From contig JAFFJZ010000003.1 of the NCBI GenBank assembly GCA_018340375.1, positions 7,750,001-7,814,000 on the forward strand: a stretch of 64,000 bases of DNA, given 5' to 3'. The notes under the pieces were generated by a model that did not search any database, was not told the origin of the DNA, and was given only the letters and a program-made list of their open reading frames with translations. The position numbers were made by a program, and so were the translations under genes. Positions 46,827-59,330 of this stretch are shown here, piece by piece; positions within the stretch are counted from its first letter, which is position 1; every line of letters starts with the position of its first letter. This DNA is from Gonatopus flavifemur (Eukaryota > Arthropoda > Insecta > Hymenoptera > Dryinidae).

Positions 46827-49098
46827 CACAAAAATGTAAACCATTTTATCTTGATTATGCATTCAAGAACTACTCTTAGATTTTAAGAAATGTTCTCCAA
46901 TTTTTATTAAAGATTACTATATTTTCGACCTGCATTTTTCTCCGTGTGGAAAAATGTTCACCCCTATATATAATTTTGACAATTTTCCCACTTGGGAAAA
47001 TCCTCTTCATTCGATTTGAAAATTTGCTGAAAGAAAAAACTTTTCATCAAATTGTAAGCACAAGAGGACAAATTTCGAATTCTTATACTTCTATATCTCA
47101 TAAAATCCTGAATATGAATGGATGTAATTATTTTTAATCTCCACATGTGTTAAGACACAACACTCTTCGAGTCAATTTAACCTCAATCTGTACAAATTTT
47201 CTACCACATTTGTCTCGATGATAAAATGATTATTTGGAGCGTGTAATCGAGTTAGAATTTCATAATCAAAATTGGGACATAGAGATGTAAGTTTGCTTTT
47301 TTTTCCCCCTCAAGTCTCTATCTTAATTATGTGCGAATTCTAATTTACGTTTGGAAACAAATGTTCATGTGTTCATATTTACTTGAATTCACCGAGCAGC
47401 GATGATTAAAAAATCATCGTTTCACTGTACGTACAATTTTTTTAATCCATTCAAAGTCATCCGTGGAGTTTGAAAATATACATTATGTAATTGAATACCA
47501 AAAGAAAAACATCTGCGGGAATAACTTGCGCTCTACTGGAAACATTAACCGAAAATGAAATTTATTGCATTTCTAGGACAAACAATTGTCTTTAGGTTCT
47601 CGACAGAAACGACTGATCTTGAATACTTTCGTCTTAAAAACAGCACATTCGGAGTTTGAATTGATACATTTTTTGTGTTAATATTTAACATGAAGATGTA
47701 CAAATTTTTACTAACGATCAAACATCGATAGCTGTACATTTTGAACGTATATATATTTTTTATGAACACACAAAAAACAAAACGTGTGGAAGAAATGTGA
47801 AACAATACATTAATCATCGCGCGTAAGGTCAATGTTTTTTTGCACATCAATACAATCTGGTATTTTTTCAAGAAAGAATTGAGCAAAGTTCATATTGAGA
47901 AACATATTTTTCGAATGATGAAACGATGACAATTCCTAGCTCGAATCCGCGCAACTGTTTATTTTTGTCGTCTTCTTTTACGCGAGTCAACATTCTCGTG
48001 TTCAATTTCAATTCTGAAATACCTAATGTTCGTAAAAAGAAGGAATGGAAGTTCAATTCGATCGTGTTTACCATTCGATACGAATGGAGGAATAAAAGAC
48101 ATTTTTCCACGAGACAAAATACGTTCCTGAAGAACACTTTTTTCATAAATATACTGTTCAACTCGTCAACTGAATTTCATTGAAAGAATTTCCGACTAAA
48201 TATTTCTAAACCTTGGAAATTTGTTGAAAAGTTTTGCTCGAAGAGCTGACTTGACCGCTCTTGGTACACTTTAGTTGCAACTAAACATACTTCTCAATGA
48301 TTAATCGGTATTATTCGAAACAAGAACATTTATCAAATACTCGAGCGATATTCCTGCACTGTAAAATAACATAAAATTGATCTCCATCGTGCTGTTCAAA
48401 TGGTCCAGATCGAACTGCCTATGGCATCGATATTATTCCGGTTTGCTAAACATACGTGTTGTACACGCATGAAATAATAAAGGTGTGTAAGGCCCGGCAT
48501 GGTATAAATACCGGAATCAAAACTTGAACCCAGACAAGACTGGTTTAGAATTTTAATCGATTCGATACTTGATTTTTGCTGGCAAAAATATCAAGTTGGT
48601 ATATGGTACGTTAATTGAGATAGCTTCATCAGACCAGTTTCAACAATTTCTATAACAAAATTCAAAAAGATTCTCGATAATAAAATGTTGACTCGTTGAG
48701 ATGTCGATAGAAGAAATCTCGACCTACGCATTGCACCTTTGTAGGGCTCAAAGACCGAATGGAACATTATCAAATTGTTGTCTTTTCCGCATTAATATAT
48801 ATTACAGATAAAGATAATTCAGGAGGGGTTCCCCCATCGTGTCAGCCCAGCTACTTCTGCTATGGTATTTCAAGAAAAGGAAAGTGATAATACGCGAAGA
48901 GTATTGCTCAAGGGTTAAAGTCTGAGTACAGAAGACTTCAGCTCTTAAGTCACATACATTGCATATCTTTGACGCCAATCATGGCGCATCACGCATGCAC
49001 AGATATGAGCTTGAGTGAATGGAAGAGAAAGAAAAAGGTAGTGAAGGGGATATTGGACTACGCCCAAATCTTTTTTTGTGTACTTTTTTTCTTCTTTG

Positions 49099-49130
49099 CC
49101 TCTCCCTCTCCCTCTCTCTCTCTCTCTCTC
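49099..49130. repeat. (CT)n / CCTCT low-complexity tract
   Basis: Pyrimidine tract of TCTCCC units turning into pure CT. Confidence 0.95.
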
Positions 49131-49613
49131 GTTCCCTGTTGCTGACTCAGGATGCACGTGTAGAGAGGTGTGTTGAAGGTGTCGTATGTCAGGCTGAAAG
49201 AATGAGTAGATAACGGTTCTAATACCTCTAAATCGGATAAAAATGAAACTATAATCTCGATACAATTCTTTCTAAAATGTTGATACCTGGAATCAATATT
49301 TTAAATTTACATCGCAATGTAATTTTGAGTAATGGATTTTATTTGTTTCTAACAAAACATTCAATGAAGTTCGCACGATAAACTGAATATATGTAATCAG
49401 AGTAGTTGTATCGCCATTCCTCTTCTTTTGGCAAAGTTTTTCCAATTTGTGGTTCAAAGCATGAAACGATTGACCATCTAGTTTATATTTAACATTGCAC
49501 TTGACGTACACTGTGCATAATTTCCATAAGAAAATTATGTTGGAAAAAATGATCGTGGCAGCCAACGTGTTAATACGGGCTCAAGGGGTAAACGATAGAA
49601 ACATTTTGAAATA

Positions 49614-49939
49614 TGGTGTTTCGTGTATATGAAAGTACTAGTCTTCGAGTACCGGAAACACATTTCATCATATTTTTACAATACAAAATGGTGGCATATC
49701 AGCACATTCAAAAAAAGTCTGTTAATTTACATGGACGTGCCGCTACAGGTCATGATTATAAATGTACAACAAAAAACCAAAAAGTTCCTCAAAATATAGT
49801 CAAAAATCTAGCGAATATCGTGGGTTTTGTTCGATAAATTGAATACGACAGTATTGTAAATACGATTCGTATTGTAAAAATATGATAAAATGTGTTTCAG
49901 GTACTCAAAGACTAGTACTTTCATATACACAAAACCCCA
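49614..49939. mobile_element. TA-flanked MITE (326 bp)
   Basis: Left end TGGTGTTTCGTGTATATGAA then AGTACTAGTC; right end GACTAGTACTTTCATATACA then CAAAACCCCA. Pairing continues inward through GTACC/GGTAC, AAACACATTT and ATATTTTTACAATAC, about 70 bp in all. TA lies on both sides (49612-49613, 49940-49941), as for Tc1/mariner-type elements. A + frame of 74 codons inside has no recognisable product. Confidence 0.8.
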
Positions 49940-51035
49940 TACTTTAAAAATATTCAGAAAATGGTAATAAATTCCGTGGATAGAAGGTGATATTACCCCT
50001 TAAATGGCATAAGAATATTCTGACGGTATTTTCAAAACCCACATTCTATAAAAATTCCAACGAATCGCAGAATATATTTTTCCTGCAACAGAAGTGACCA
50101 CGAATATATGAAAGTTCACTACTTTTCTCCTTTAGCTAAAGATAAGCCCTACGAAAAAAAAAACATACAAGGTTATCGTTTCCTATCGTCCTAATCAAAC
50201 AAATCCCACAAATACTTTATCTAGTAATCTCTTCTCTTTGTGTACACGCGAATGCATTGTACGCATTATCGCAGCATGTTCAAATGAAACAATCTGAATG
50301 TATTCTTAGAATATCAACATTCTAAGGAATTCTTTTACAAATATTTCCAGAACAAATTTTGAATTTTTCAATTCATTCACGCGGAAGGGAGTTACTTGAA
50401 AAATTATTGTATTCTATACTTCAGAATTCTTCGACTTATTATTGATAAAAAACAATATGTGAATTTTGAGTAACGATGTATGAGGAAGATATTATTATAA
50501 AATTAATAAAGGATAATTAGTGGACTCATTTGTACTCAACTACATCAGTCAGGAGTTTCTTTGAGATGGACCAACTACCCTTCAAACACAAATTGAAACT
50601 AATTATATTCTATGCATATATTACCTAGCTGTCTATTCGGCGCTCCTATCTCCGCACTGCTATGTTATCAGGGTATGAACATACTACACTCAAACATTTG
50701 TATTAAGAAGTATGTTGTGCATACATTTTGAGAACATTAAAGTATCTCAAAATCGTCCATAAATATCTACGTATTTCATGAATATTCAACAACACAGGCG
50801 TATCGTACAGATCTTGTTAGAACATTTTCAGAATATTTTATGTTACTTAAAGTAAAATAAACCAAACTGCGGAAGTAGCCAATTAGAAAGCACCATCGGG
50901 TTAATCCGACAAGGTTATTCATCCCCAAGAAAACTGGGGGAATATTTCGAATTTAGCAATTTTCTTCACGGGAGGAATTTTTTGTGTTGGGAATTTCAAT
51001 AAAATGGGATTCAAAATATCCAACCTCCTCATATT

Positions 51036-51264
51036 TTCAAAGACAAACTACCCTTCTTGAGTACACCTGGGGTTTGTAAAATCCCCTATTCCTGTGGCAA
51101 GGTATGGCAAGGTATATATTCGAGACGTAGGGAGGAAAATCAATACCGGAATAAAAGAACATGAAAGATGCTTGAGATTGAAGAACATTCAACAATCAGC
51201 GATAGCCGAACAGTCCCTAGAAACCGTATACCATATCCACAATGAACAAGTAAGATTCTTCTGA
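51036..51264 (+). pseudogene. Penelope-like element fragment with GIY-YIG endonuclease motif
   Basis: Two adjoining + frames read KDKLPFLSTPGVCKIPYSCG and KVYIRDVGRKINTGIKEHER, then LKNIQQSAIAEQSLETVYHI. This is the GIY-YIG endonuclease signature (G-V-x-K-I-P-x-S-C-G-K-V-Y-I, then I-K-E-H and S-A-x-A-E-x-S-L-E-T) that ends the protein of Penelope-like retroelements. A 10-bp direct duplication (GGCAAGGTAT at 51096-51105 and 51106-51115) shifts the frame between them, and the YIG glycine is replaced by Arg. No reverse transcriptase is visible nearby. Dead fragment. Confidence 0.75.
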
Positions 51265-51785
51265 GTAGAAATCGAACTAGCTCATACGAATCTCACGCTA
51301 ACAGCTACCGTTTCGGAGCTCCTCAACTCGTTTGTCTTTGTCCAGTCGCTATAGCACACATGTAGCGATTGCAGGTTTTCTAGAACGAAAGATGTTCTTT
51401 TCTTCGATCAAAAATTCGTTCATCAACATTTTTTTACATATTCTCTTCTGGAAGGCGGATTTAATCCAATAGAACATGAAATTTTATCATTATTTAGAAA
51501 CAATACCAAAATGGTGAATAAAGAAGGATTATCCGAAGTCGTACGGATTGGAGTACATTCTGAAAGTACAATTACAAGTGAAATTTATGACAATTTTGGT
51601 TAAATTACCATCAACGTGTGTTTGTACATTCAACTTAAATATATGTGCGATGTTTCCAATATTTTCTAACTTCGAATTCCAAATTCTTGTGGGAAAATTC
51701 TTCAGAAAGTAACTGTGTGTGAAATTTATAGGAAATCTTTCTCAAAATTGTTTGAGGATTCATTTTTGCAGGCTACACAGCAAAT

Positions 51786-51940
51786 TTAAACTGGCAGCTG
51801 TGAAGTTAACAGCCGATTGTTATAACATTTCACACAGAATTTTCATTAAGGATTTAAGCATTTAGTGAAACGCTGTTTAATCGGTTTATGGTATGAAAAA
51901 GTTACAAGAATCGGCTGCTAGTTTCAGCTTCATCAACTCG
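51786..51940. repeat. inverted repeat of family C (GCTGAAA..GCAGCC)
   Basis: AACTGGCAGCTGTGAAGTTA then ACAGCCGATTGTTATAAC on the left faces GTTACAAGAATCGGCTGCTA then GTTTCAGCTT on the right. The same words recur at 56419 and 62558. Confidence 0.55.
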
Positions 51941-51946
51941 GTTCCT

Positions 51947-52232
51947 CGCGAAGAAAAAAATCTAAAACTTTTTCTTATTTTGCTTGCTAAACCAGAAACA
52001 GGAAAGTTTGTAGAATTAATGTTTACATAAAAATACGGTAAATTATGAATGAATATCTAAATTTTACTATACGTTTCATAAATTTCAACGTTCAGTTCAG
52101 CGTTTGAAATTTCACTATTCTTCACCTTCCGTATTTTCATGTGAAAATTGATTTTACAAACCTCCCTGTTTCTAGTTAACTAAGATAAATAAGAAACCAT
52201 CTTATATTTTCGAGCGGCATTTTTCTCTGTGC
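51947..52232. mobile_element. repeat family B, copy 3 (about 286 bp, shortened)
   Basis: Contains AAAAAAATCTAAAACTTTTT then CTTATTTTGCTTGCTAAACC, CTAAATTTTACTATACG, GTTCAGCGTTTGAAATTTC, and the end TTTTCGAGCGGCATTTTTCT then CTGTGC. The last 25 bases match copy 1 at 36627-36651 exactly by eye. Confidence 0.65.
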
Positions 52233-55200
52233 TGGAACTTCAGGATAATTTTTAGAAGAATCTTCCTTCGGTTTAATTGAAAGATATCTGAAAGAAAGTT
52301 AGATCTCGTATGCTTCTCAAAATATTCTAAGTACATTGTGTTAGCGCGGTTATCGTTGTGAAACCAGGGAAAACGCGGTATAAAACTCCAGAACGGAACT
52401 AAGTGGTTCTTTCCTGAAGAGGCAAGCTACAATGTTTGCTGTAATGAATGCGACTGCAATTTGGAACCTCCAACTATTATATCACGAAAAAAAACCACGG
52501 AAGAACAAACACCGAGCCACCGCTTTAATTGTTTTTCCATTTCATTTATCCATCTTTGCGAAAACTGAAGAGACGCTATTGAGATTTACTAACTTTCTTA
52601 GAAAATACTGAATTCCCTGTTCTTTTGGAATTTCTTTTGATAGTTTGCAAAATACGATTATCATCATTCGTTTCGAAAACAAAAAAATGTTCACGCTAAA
52701 TTTTACTTTCTCCTCCTGGCGCTTGAGCCCCCTTGAGGTTGGAATCGCATTATCATCTTCATTGTATATCTGTTGGAAACAACGTAGCTCAGCGGAAAAG
52801 AAAATAAAGAATAAAAGATGGTTTGCTGTCTCAGCCATCTTGCTTTTCTTTACAATTGTGCTTAGAGATACATAACATCGATATGACGTTATATTTTGTC
52901 GCGAATTCACACGAGACTGGACAAATTTATTCAATTCACAGAGAAATTTTCACCACTTTTACAGAGTTTCAATAAATTCTATTTATCTACAACATTCCTT
53001 TTTTTCTTTTTTTACCATATGAATTGTGGATCACAAAGTTTTATGTAAGGAGAAAAATGTATTACAAAAAAATCTATTTCCTGTTGCGGCCCTGTACTCG
53101 GGCTAATTTCAGCATCGTGAAAAAACTCTCGTGTTTCTGATAAGAAAGGGACAAATATGAGAGAGGTAAATAATGAAACGTTTCATAATCACGTCTAGGT
53201 TCATTTTACATTATAATTGAGAGAAAATTCACTGTAATATTTTTGAGCGTGTGATTATAACGGCGAATGAAATTCATTCGAGTATTCTAGACGAATTTTT
53301 CTCAACGTTAAAAAGTGTATTGAATTCAACCGGATGAGAGCTTTAAACTCAAGAACGAAACATTTGCTCGACATCGATATCAAGTACATCTGTGTTATTC
53401 CACTCCTTTTTTTTTCTTTGGAAAATAATCATCGATGGAAGACATGTAATTTAAAAATTGGTTATTGAAACGAAACACTTGGGTTTGTCAAGTTACTCAA
53501 ACAGTGTCCCAAAATTTTTACATATTTCTTTGAAAAAAGGATACACGCTTTGTTTGATTAGATCTTATATTTATGATTGATACACTTCCTCTATAATAAT
53601 CGATACAAAAACACGCAAGCTATTAGAAGCTATTAGCTATTTTTGTTACGCGTTTGAAATAGGTTGAAACATTCGAGCCGATCGATTCAGTTATCCCAAG
53701 TATTTTATCTGAAAATAATCCTTAATTATCTCTCGCACAGACTTTTATTTCTTCGTCGTATATTTCGTTTGAAATTACGCAAATATCCCACAAGACAAAA
53801 ACGTGAAAGTTTCAGTTCGTAAAGTGGTTTGTACTGATATTAGCGGCTCAAAGTGCGTTATTGTTCGCACGGAGGTTTATAATCCGCTGGTAGAGACGAT
53901 TCTGCGCCTCGACTATGTCATTTGTTGTCATAATAATTCAACTCGATTCTCATTGACTTTACATTTAGGATAAAATATGTATTGAAGATTATATTCACGG
54001 ATCGATTGATATGTCAACCGCGATACGATGATAATACTTGAACTGATAAAAACCTTAAACCACATTACTGCAAATTTAGAAACGTTAATAATCCCAAATA
54101 TGTCATTACTTAAAGTGGATCGAATAACGAATGAATAAAATATTTTCACATTTATACCGAGTTTCGATACAAAGAAATATACAGTAATCGTTGAGAGTTT
54201 CATTCAACTCAACAACTCTTTGCCACGTTACAAATTGTTTATTATCTTCGTGATAATGAATTCATTTGGAAGAATATGTAGATCTGTGACTCCAGAAGAA
54301 CGCCAATCGACGGTCATTTATTCTCGTTGCTGAGAAATTTGAGAGTTTGATAGATCAACGTAACTGATCTTAGGCCCAAATTACAAAACAGCTCCACCCA
54401 CTCTTCTGGGTACAGAAATTTTATATTTCCACATTTCGCCATCCTGTAAACTAACTTGTATCATAATACTTCCAAGTAAAACCTGATACAAAATCGTTTC
54501 ATTCCGGCACAGCCCACAACTCCTCGTATACACATTCATTCGATTTAAATTTAAATATTTTATTGATATTCTCTCTTCCGGAGCCAATCAATAACATTTT
54601 TCATTCATCCGAGCGTAATCGAATACCTTGTCTTCGAAACATAGAATATAATAATAATCAAGGAAACGATAAACGACACGTTCCGAATTTTTCATGACAC
54701 ATGAATTTTTTCCAAAGAAAAATACGTCATTATTATTTCGTAACGTCAACGAAATATCTTGTGAAATTTCACGACAACGAAAATAACATGAAAATCCCAT
54801 CGTCTCAAAGCGTGAAAATAATGAAATTGAAAATACCATGTTTTCGTATCAATACCATTCGATACATTCGATTTCACTGTTGAGAGAAGGTAGGAACTTG
54901 GAAGTGACTAATAATGAGTCACTTGTACACAACGTGTATCAAGGTTTCCTATAAGCCAAGGATTTGGCATACTTTTGCAAATGGCAGGCGGTCATACTAC
55001 GTTATCTAGATACGAGAGATGTGGTATTTTCAGATAAGAAGATAGGCTTTCAAGAGGAAGTAATACAATTCGTTTGAATCGACATTCGATTTCGATTGAT
55101 TGTTGTTATAAGATAAGATTGACAAACACTCCGAGTCATGGAAAAAGAAAAATCTCAAATCTATTTCAAGAGAATATCCAGGTAAGCGAGTAACTGTTCT

Positions 55201-55470
55201 TCTATAACCTTTTCTATCGTATAAATATTACAAGAAAAAGAAGAGAAAGCATCGATATTTGAGGAAAGACGGAAACAAGTGGGCATCATCATCTAGACGA
55301 TCTATATCCAACTCCACAAATAACCGCATAATATTTGCAACATGCTAATAAAGAGTAAAGAGTTATTTTATGATGATGTAATATTTGAGTCTCGATGTAC
55401 CTCTCCCAATGCAACAATAAGAAGTTAAAATTCATCCTCTCGATCCCTGGAGAAAGGGAAAATACGTATA

Positions 55471-55487
55471 CACACACACACACACGT
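55471..55487. repeat. (AC)n microsatellite
   Basis: Short run of alternating ACAC. Confidence 0.85.
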
Positions 55488-55984
55488 CGTATATGATGAA
55501 AACAACGTTCAATTCGAATACAACACTCTGTAGATCACTTCTGTTTTCTTCTTAGCGACAGGTATCAAGCACTATGAATGATCATACTCACGTGAATCAC
55601 CTTGAAATAGTGACATAACGGGAATGTCAAGTTTCGAATTAATTTTATACCAAACCATGAATAACTTACGTTCCACTGAATGTTCACCTTCTTCTGTTCC
55701 AACATATGTCTAATTAAATACCAACATTCACACTATCAAATATCAAATTCAATAACAATTTACAATAATCATATATATCTCCAATCACTCCTGATAAATT
55801 CCTCTCTAATATTGTATCAAAGAGAAAATCAAAACTCATTTACAAATAATCTTTGTTGCTACAAACTTACATCAAAATACAAAGTCAAACATATAATTTG
55901 AAATCAAGAAGATTCTATATAAAATAGCGTATAAAATCATACGTATAATGAATTCTACGATGTTACACCCGGTATACAATGTTC

Positions 55985-56130
55985 GCTTGTATGATACGAC
56001 GTTGAAAATACGGGATGGCCTTTCGGCCCAATGGGCATGAAGCTGGCAGGCGGTGTGATCTCGGAATAGCGGACCTGAAAAAACCGCTATATTTTTTTAC
56101 AGTCCCTTGTATTCGAAACTGGAAAAGCGA
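55985..56130. other. GC-rich patch of unknown origin
   Basis: ATGGCCTTTCGGCCCAATGG and GGCAGGCGGTGTGATCTCGG stand out from AT-rich surroundings and contain a small palindrome GGCCTTTCGGCC. A + frame (56015-56326) and a minus frame (55963-56148) cross it, with no recognised domain. Perhaps part of a transposon or an inserted foreign segment. Confidence 0.3.
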
Positions 56131-56418
56131 GGGTGGAATTACAATCAAGCGTACAACACCGAGGGGATATATACACTTCTCTGCAATCCTCCTGCGTTTG
56201 ACGCGTGAGAACAGAAATATGGAATATCTTCATTGGCTTTTTAATACTGTGATACACATGGAATTTTACACTGTAATTCGAAAAAGGTTTGCAATGTATG
56301 GAAACATTGATCTTATAGAAGCATAGAATTTAGTTATGGATTCATAAATGTGCTTCATTTATATTCTGAATTGATAATCACGATACGCTTTGTGGTGAGG
56401 GTGAAATTCAAGGAAGCT

Positions 56419-56620
56419 GAAACTGGTGGCCAAAAGCTGGCAGCCGACTTTTGTAACTTCTAACTTGATTTGAATGTTTTTCATATCAAGAATTGATCGA
56501 GTGGCTTTCAACTCAGCGGCTTTTGCAACAACTGAAATGCTTGTTAAACTGATTCTATCACAAGTTATATCTAATTGGCTGCCAAATGAGAAATTAGCGG
56601 CTAAAAAATGATCCGCGATG
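56419..56620. repeat. family C repeat copy
   Basis: AGCTGAAACTGGTGGCCAAA then AGCTGGCAGCCGACTTTTGT at the left, and TTGGCTGCCAAATGAGAAAT then TAGCGGCTAA at the right. This is the same motif set as at 51786 and 62558, strongly diverged. Confidence 0.4.
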
Positions 56621-57828
56621 TCTTCAATCTGTGTATAAAAATTATCATTTTTACCCTTTTTTCTCTCGGTGTGAGCGAACAAAATTTGAATACGCTAGTC
56701 AAATCCTTGATTTATCCAGGATACTTTAATATTTTCACTGTAAAAAGTCCGACTGAGAGTGGTTGCATCTTACTTCAAAATTTGGCTGAAATTCAATCTT
56801 TTCTATTGTGTCGGCATTTGTTTTCGGGGCTTAATTTCAGCTGAAAGAGGGCTGCATCTCAAGATGAGGTGATATTCAGGTTGAAAGTAAGTTCTACTTT
56901 TTACTATGTAGAGCGATATTTTATAAAATATTAAAATATTTCAGAGAAAGTATTTCAGTATCTCCTAAAAGATTGTTCTGGAATTGAAATCTCATGGAGT
57001 CCCCGTCAACCGTGTAGCGATCATTAATGGTTGAAAAATCATTTCCTGAACTACTGCTACTCGAATGAGGGTATAATTGAATAATAATTAAGATCTGCAA
57101 TAATTAAAAAAAACTGTATTATCACAGAATTTTTTCGGATATTACGCATTCGTAAATCTCTAGAATTATTTGTTTCTCTTTCACTTTCAAGCACACAACG
57201 AGAAGAGAGAAAGGACCGTCGATGTGGCATACGTAACATTTTGTGAGATTCAAAAGATATTATGAATGTTACGTATGCTGTTATTCATCGATTAAAATGT
57301 ATTCTCCATCAAAATCGAAGGAAATTTCATAGAGACAATGTATGTCGATATTCATTATATTCTCATGACTGTCCTCGACAGTTATAATTTACTTCGATTA
57401 ATTTTCTCCCTCACTCGCTCGCTCTCATTCGAAAATTCTTGAAAATTGTGGATTTGATTCTCCACGCAGGTGTTGAAAATTTCAATAATGCTACGATCCA
57501 TGAGAAAAATTCTCAATCCAATGAAGTTTGTAGCAATCTTTTGAATTTATCTTTGCGGAATTCGTTGGAGCCCCTTTCGAATCACAAAACAGCCTCATTT
57601 TAGAATCGTTTCAATGTGAACTATGAGAAAAAATGTATCTCGTGTATCCTGAATCAATTTTACAACCGGGTCAATGCTTAAATTTCAAGCACCACCATCT
57701 CAGTCTTCTGATTTCCATCTTCCTGAATATAATAAATATTGTTTATTTAAATTCATGAATAAGAAATATGAGACGATATTTAAAATTTGAAATCAAATGT
57801 TCACAGAATTGGAATAAACAGAGGAATA

Positions 57829-57842
57829 TATATATATATATG
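57829..57842. repeat. short (AT)n run
   Basis: AT units flanked by GGAAT and GGCAG. Confidence 0.8.
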
Positions 57843-59099
57843 GCAGTTGGTTTCATCACATGCGTAGCACTGTAGATAGATATACGTGTGTCATACGCAG
57901 TTCTTAGAACTTATTTATTGGTTGATTGCCCTACGTGACGACACGATAACATTTGTATAAGGAAATACATCAGCAAGAAGGATTTGTACGGTAACGATAG
58001 TATTTATAAAATACGTATCTTTCATTACCTCCCAGGGTACCTTTTGATACTTTATTATATCATATTTTATTCATAATATATACGCATAGTTGTTATTATA
58101 AGCAGCTAAGTTGAAGTTTAACTTTTTTATAATCTATACATGCAAGGATTTATCATCATCGCAATGCATCATCTCGTGCAAATATGCAATTATGATACTG
58201 TATTTCTTCTTTTCTATTTTCGCATTCTTCATTCCATGATTATATGTGATAAAAGATGACGTTATAGTATAAAGTTACATTTTTAATCTACAAGCGGTAC
58301 GACGCCATTACCAACGTGCCCGTACGCGTAACATTTTTCTTGTTACAAATGAATTATGTTACTTGAAAACAAGAATATAATTTTATATGAGGATCATAAT
58401 AAAGTGAAGCATGCGTTTCGATCGGTATCGATATAACAGGCATTCGAGTTAACTTTCAGATTATGCGTTACGTTATGATTCATTTCATGCTTCTTTCAAT
58501 CAGAACATTTTTATTTAATATTCCATAAAATAATGATGAAAATTACATTGTTGGAAAAATTGTTCCAATTTGTTGAAATCTCGTATTTCAGAGTCCCGAC
58601 ATTTAGATACGCGATACAAAGAATTCTATGAGACGGTAATGAACGTACCCAGCGTGCAAAAAAGAAACGTTCCAAGTTGATTTTATTATCCTAGCAAAGG
58701 GTGTTCTTTTCTATGCGGATTGTTAAGGAAATTATACGAATATAGCGAGTGATTCAATCATCGAGTTGAAGAGCTTCGGTGTATTAATACATAAAGAGTG
58801 TACTAAGTCAAGAACTTTGTATTAAGTAAGCAATTTGAAATAGTAATTTGTATGATAAGAAAGCAATTGCCACCTCAGCGATCATATGAAAATTGTATTT
58901 GACCAGCCTTGCAATTGCAAGACAGGAAGTCATTTCAAAATTAAAGAACTCTATACACGTGGCTTCCAAGAGTGAAAATTTGTTTGAAACAATCTCCACG
59001 AAGAATAACTTGGAACCCTTCACCCCGATTAAAAATAAGAGAATATAGCTTCGAAACTAAAACAAAAGAATCATAGTATACCAGCAATGAACTGACGCA

Positions 59100-59330
59100 T
59101 TCGAATACATCCACATATGTATCGTATAGCACGTGTATTGAGAACCGAACAAGCATCGACCAACCGAATGGTGGCTTGTGTTGCTCCTGTTGCTTTACCT
59201 GCACCTGAAACTTGCCTGACTGGCACAAAGAAACGAAAGAACGAACAGCGCAACGCACGCACAAATACCCCAAGTGGACGTGTATATACGAGAGTCGCCA
59301 CAGCAACGCAGACAGCGCACTATTAGGTAG
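59100..59330 (-). promoter_or_regulatory. candidate promoter / 5' untranslated exon, possibly of Midnolin
   Basis: The patch is richer in G, C and CG than the 15 kb around it. Read on the minus strand it has TATATACACG, then a GTGCGTGCGTTGCGC stretch, then CAGTCAGGCAAGTTTCAGGT followed by GCAG|GTAAAG, a good splice donor near 59196. It lies upstream of the Midnolin UBL exon in the right orientation. No protein-coding match is seen in the minus frames across it. The assignment is inference. Confidence 0.35.

Noticed and set aside
47868..48183. Overlapping frames on both strands
   Set aside because: Mutual shadows without domains or supporting signals.
59071..59306. Minus frames over the promoter-like patch as a Midnolin N-terminus
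   Set aside because: Neither frame resembles a ubiquitin-like domain or the midnolin start; a non-coding exon fits better.
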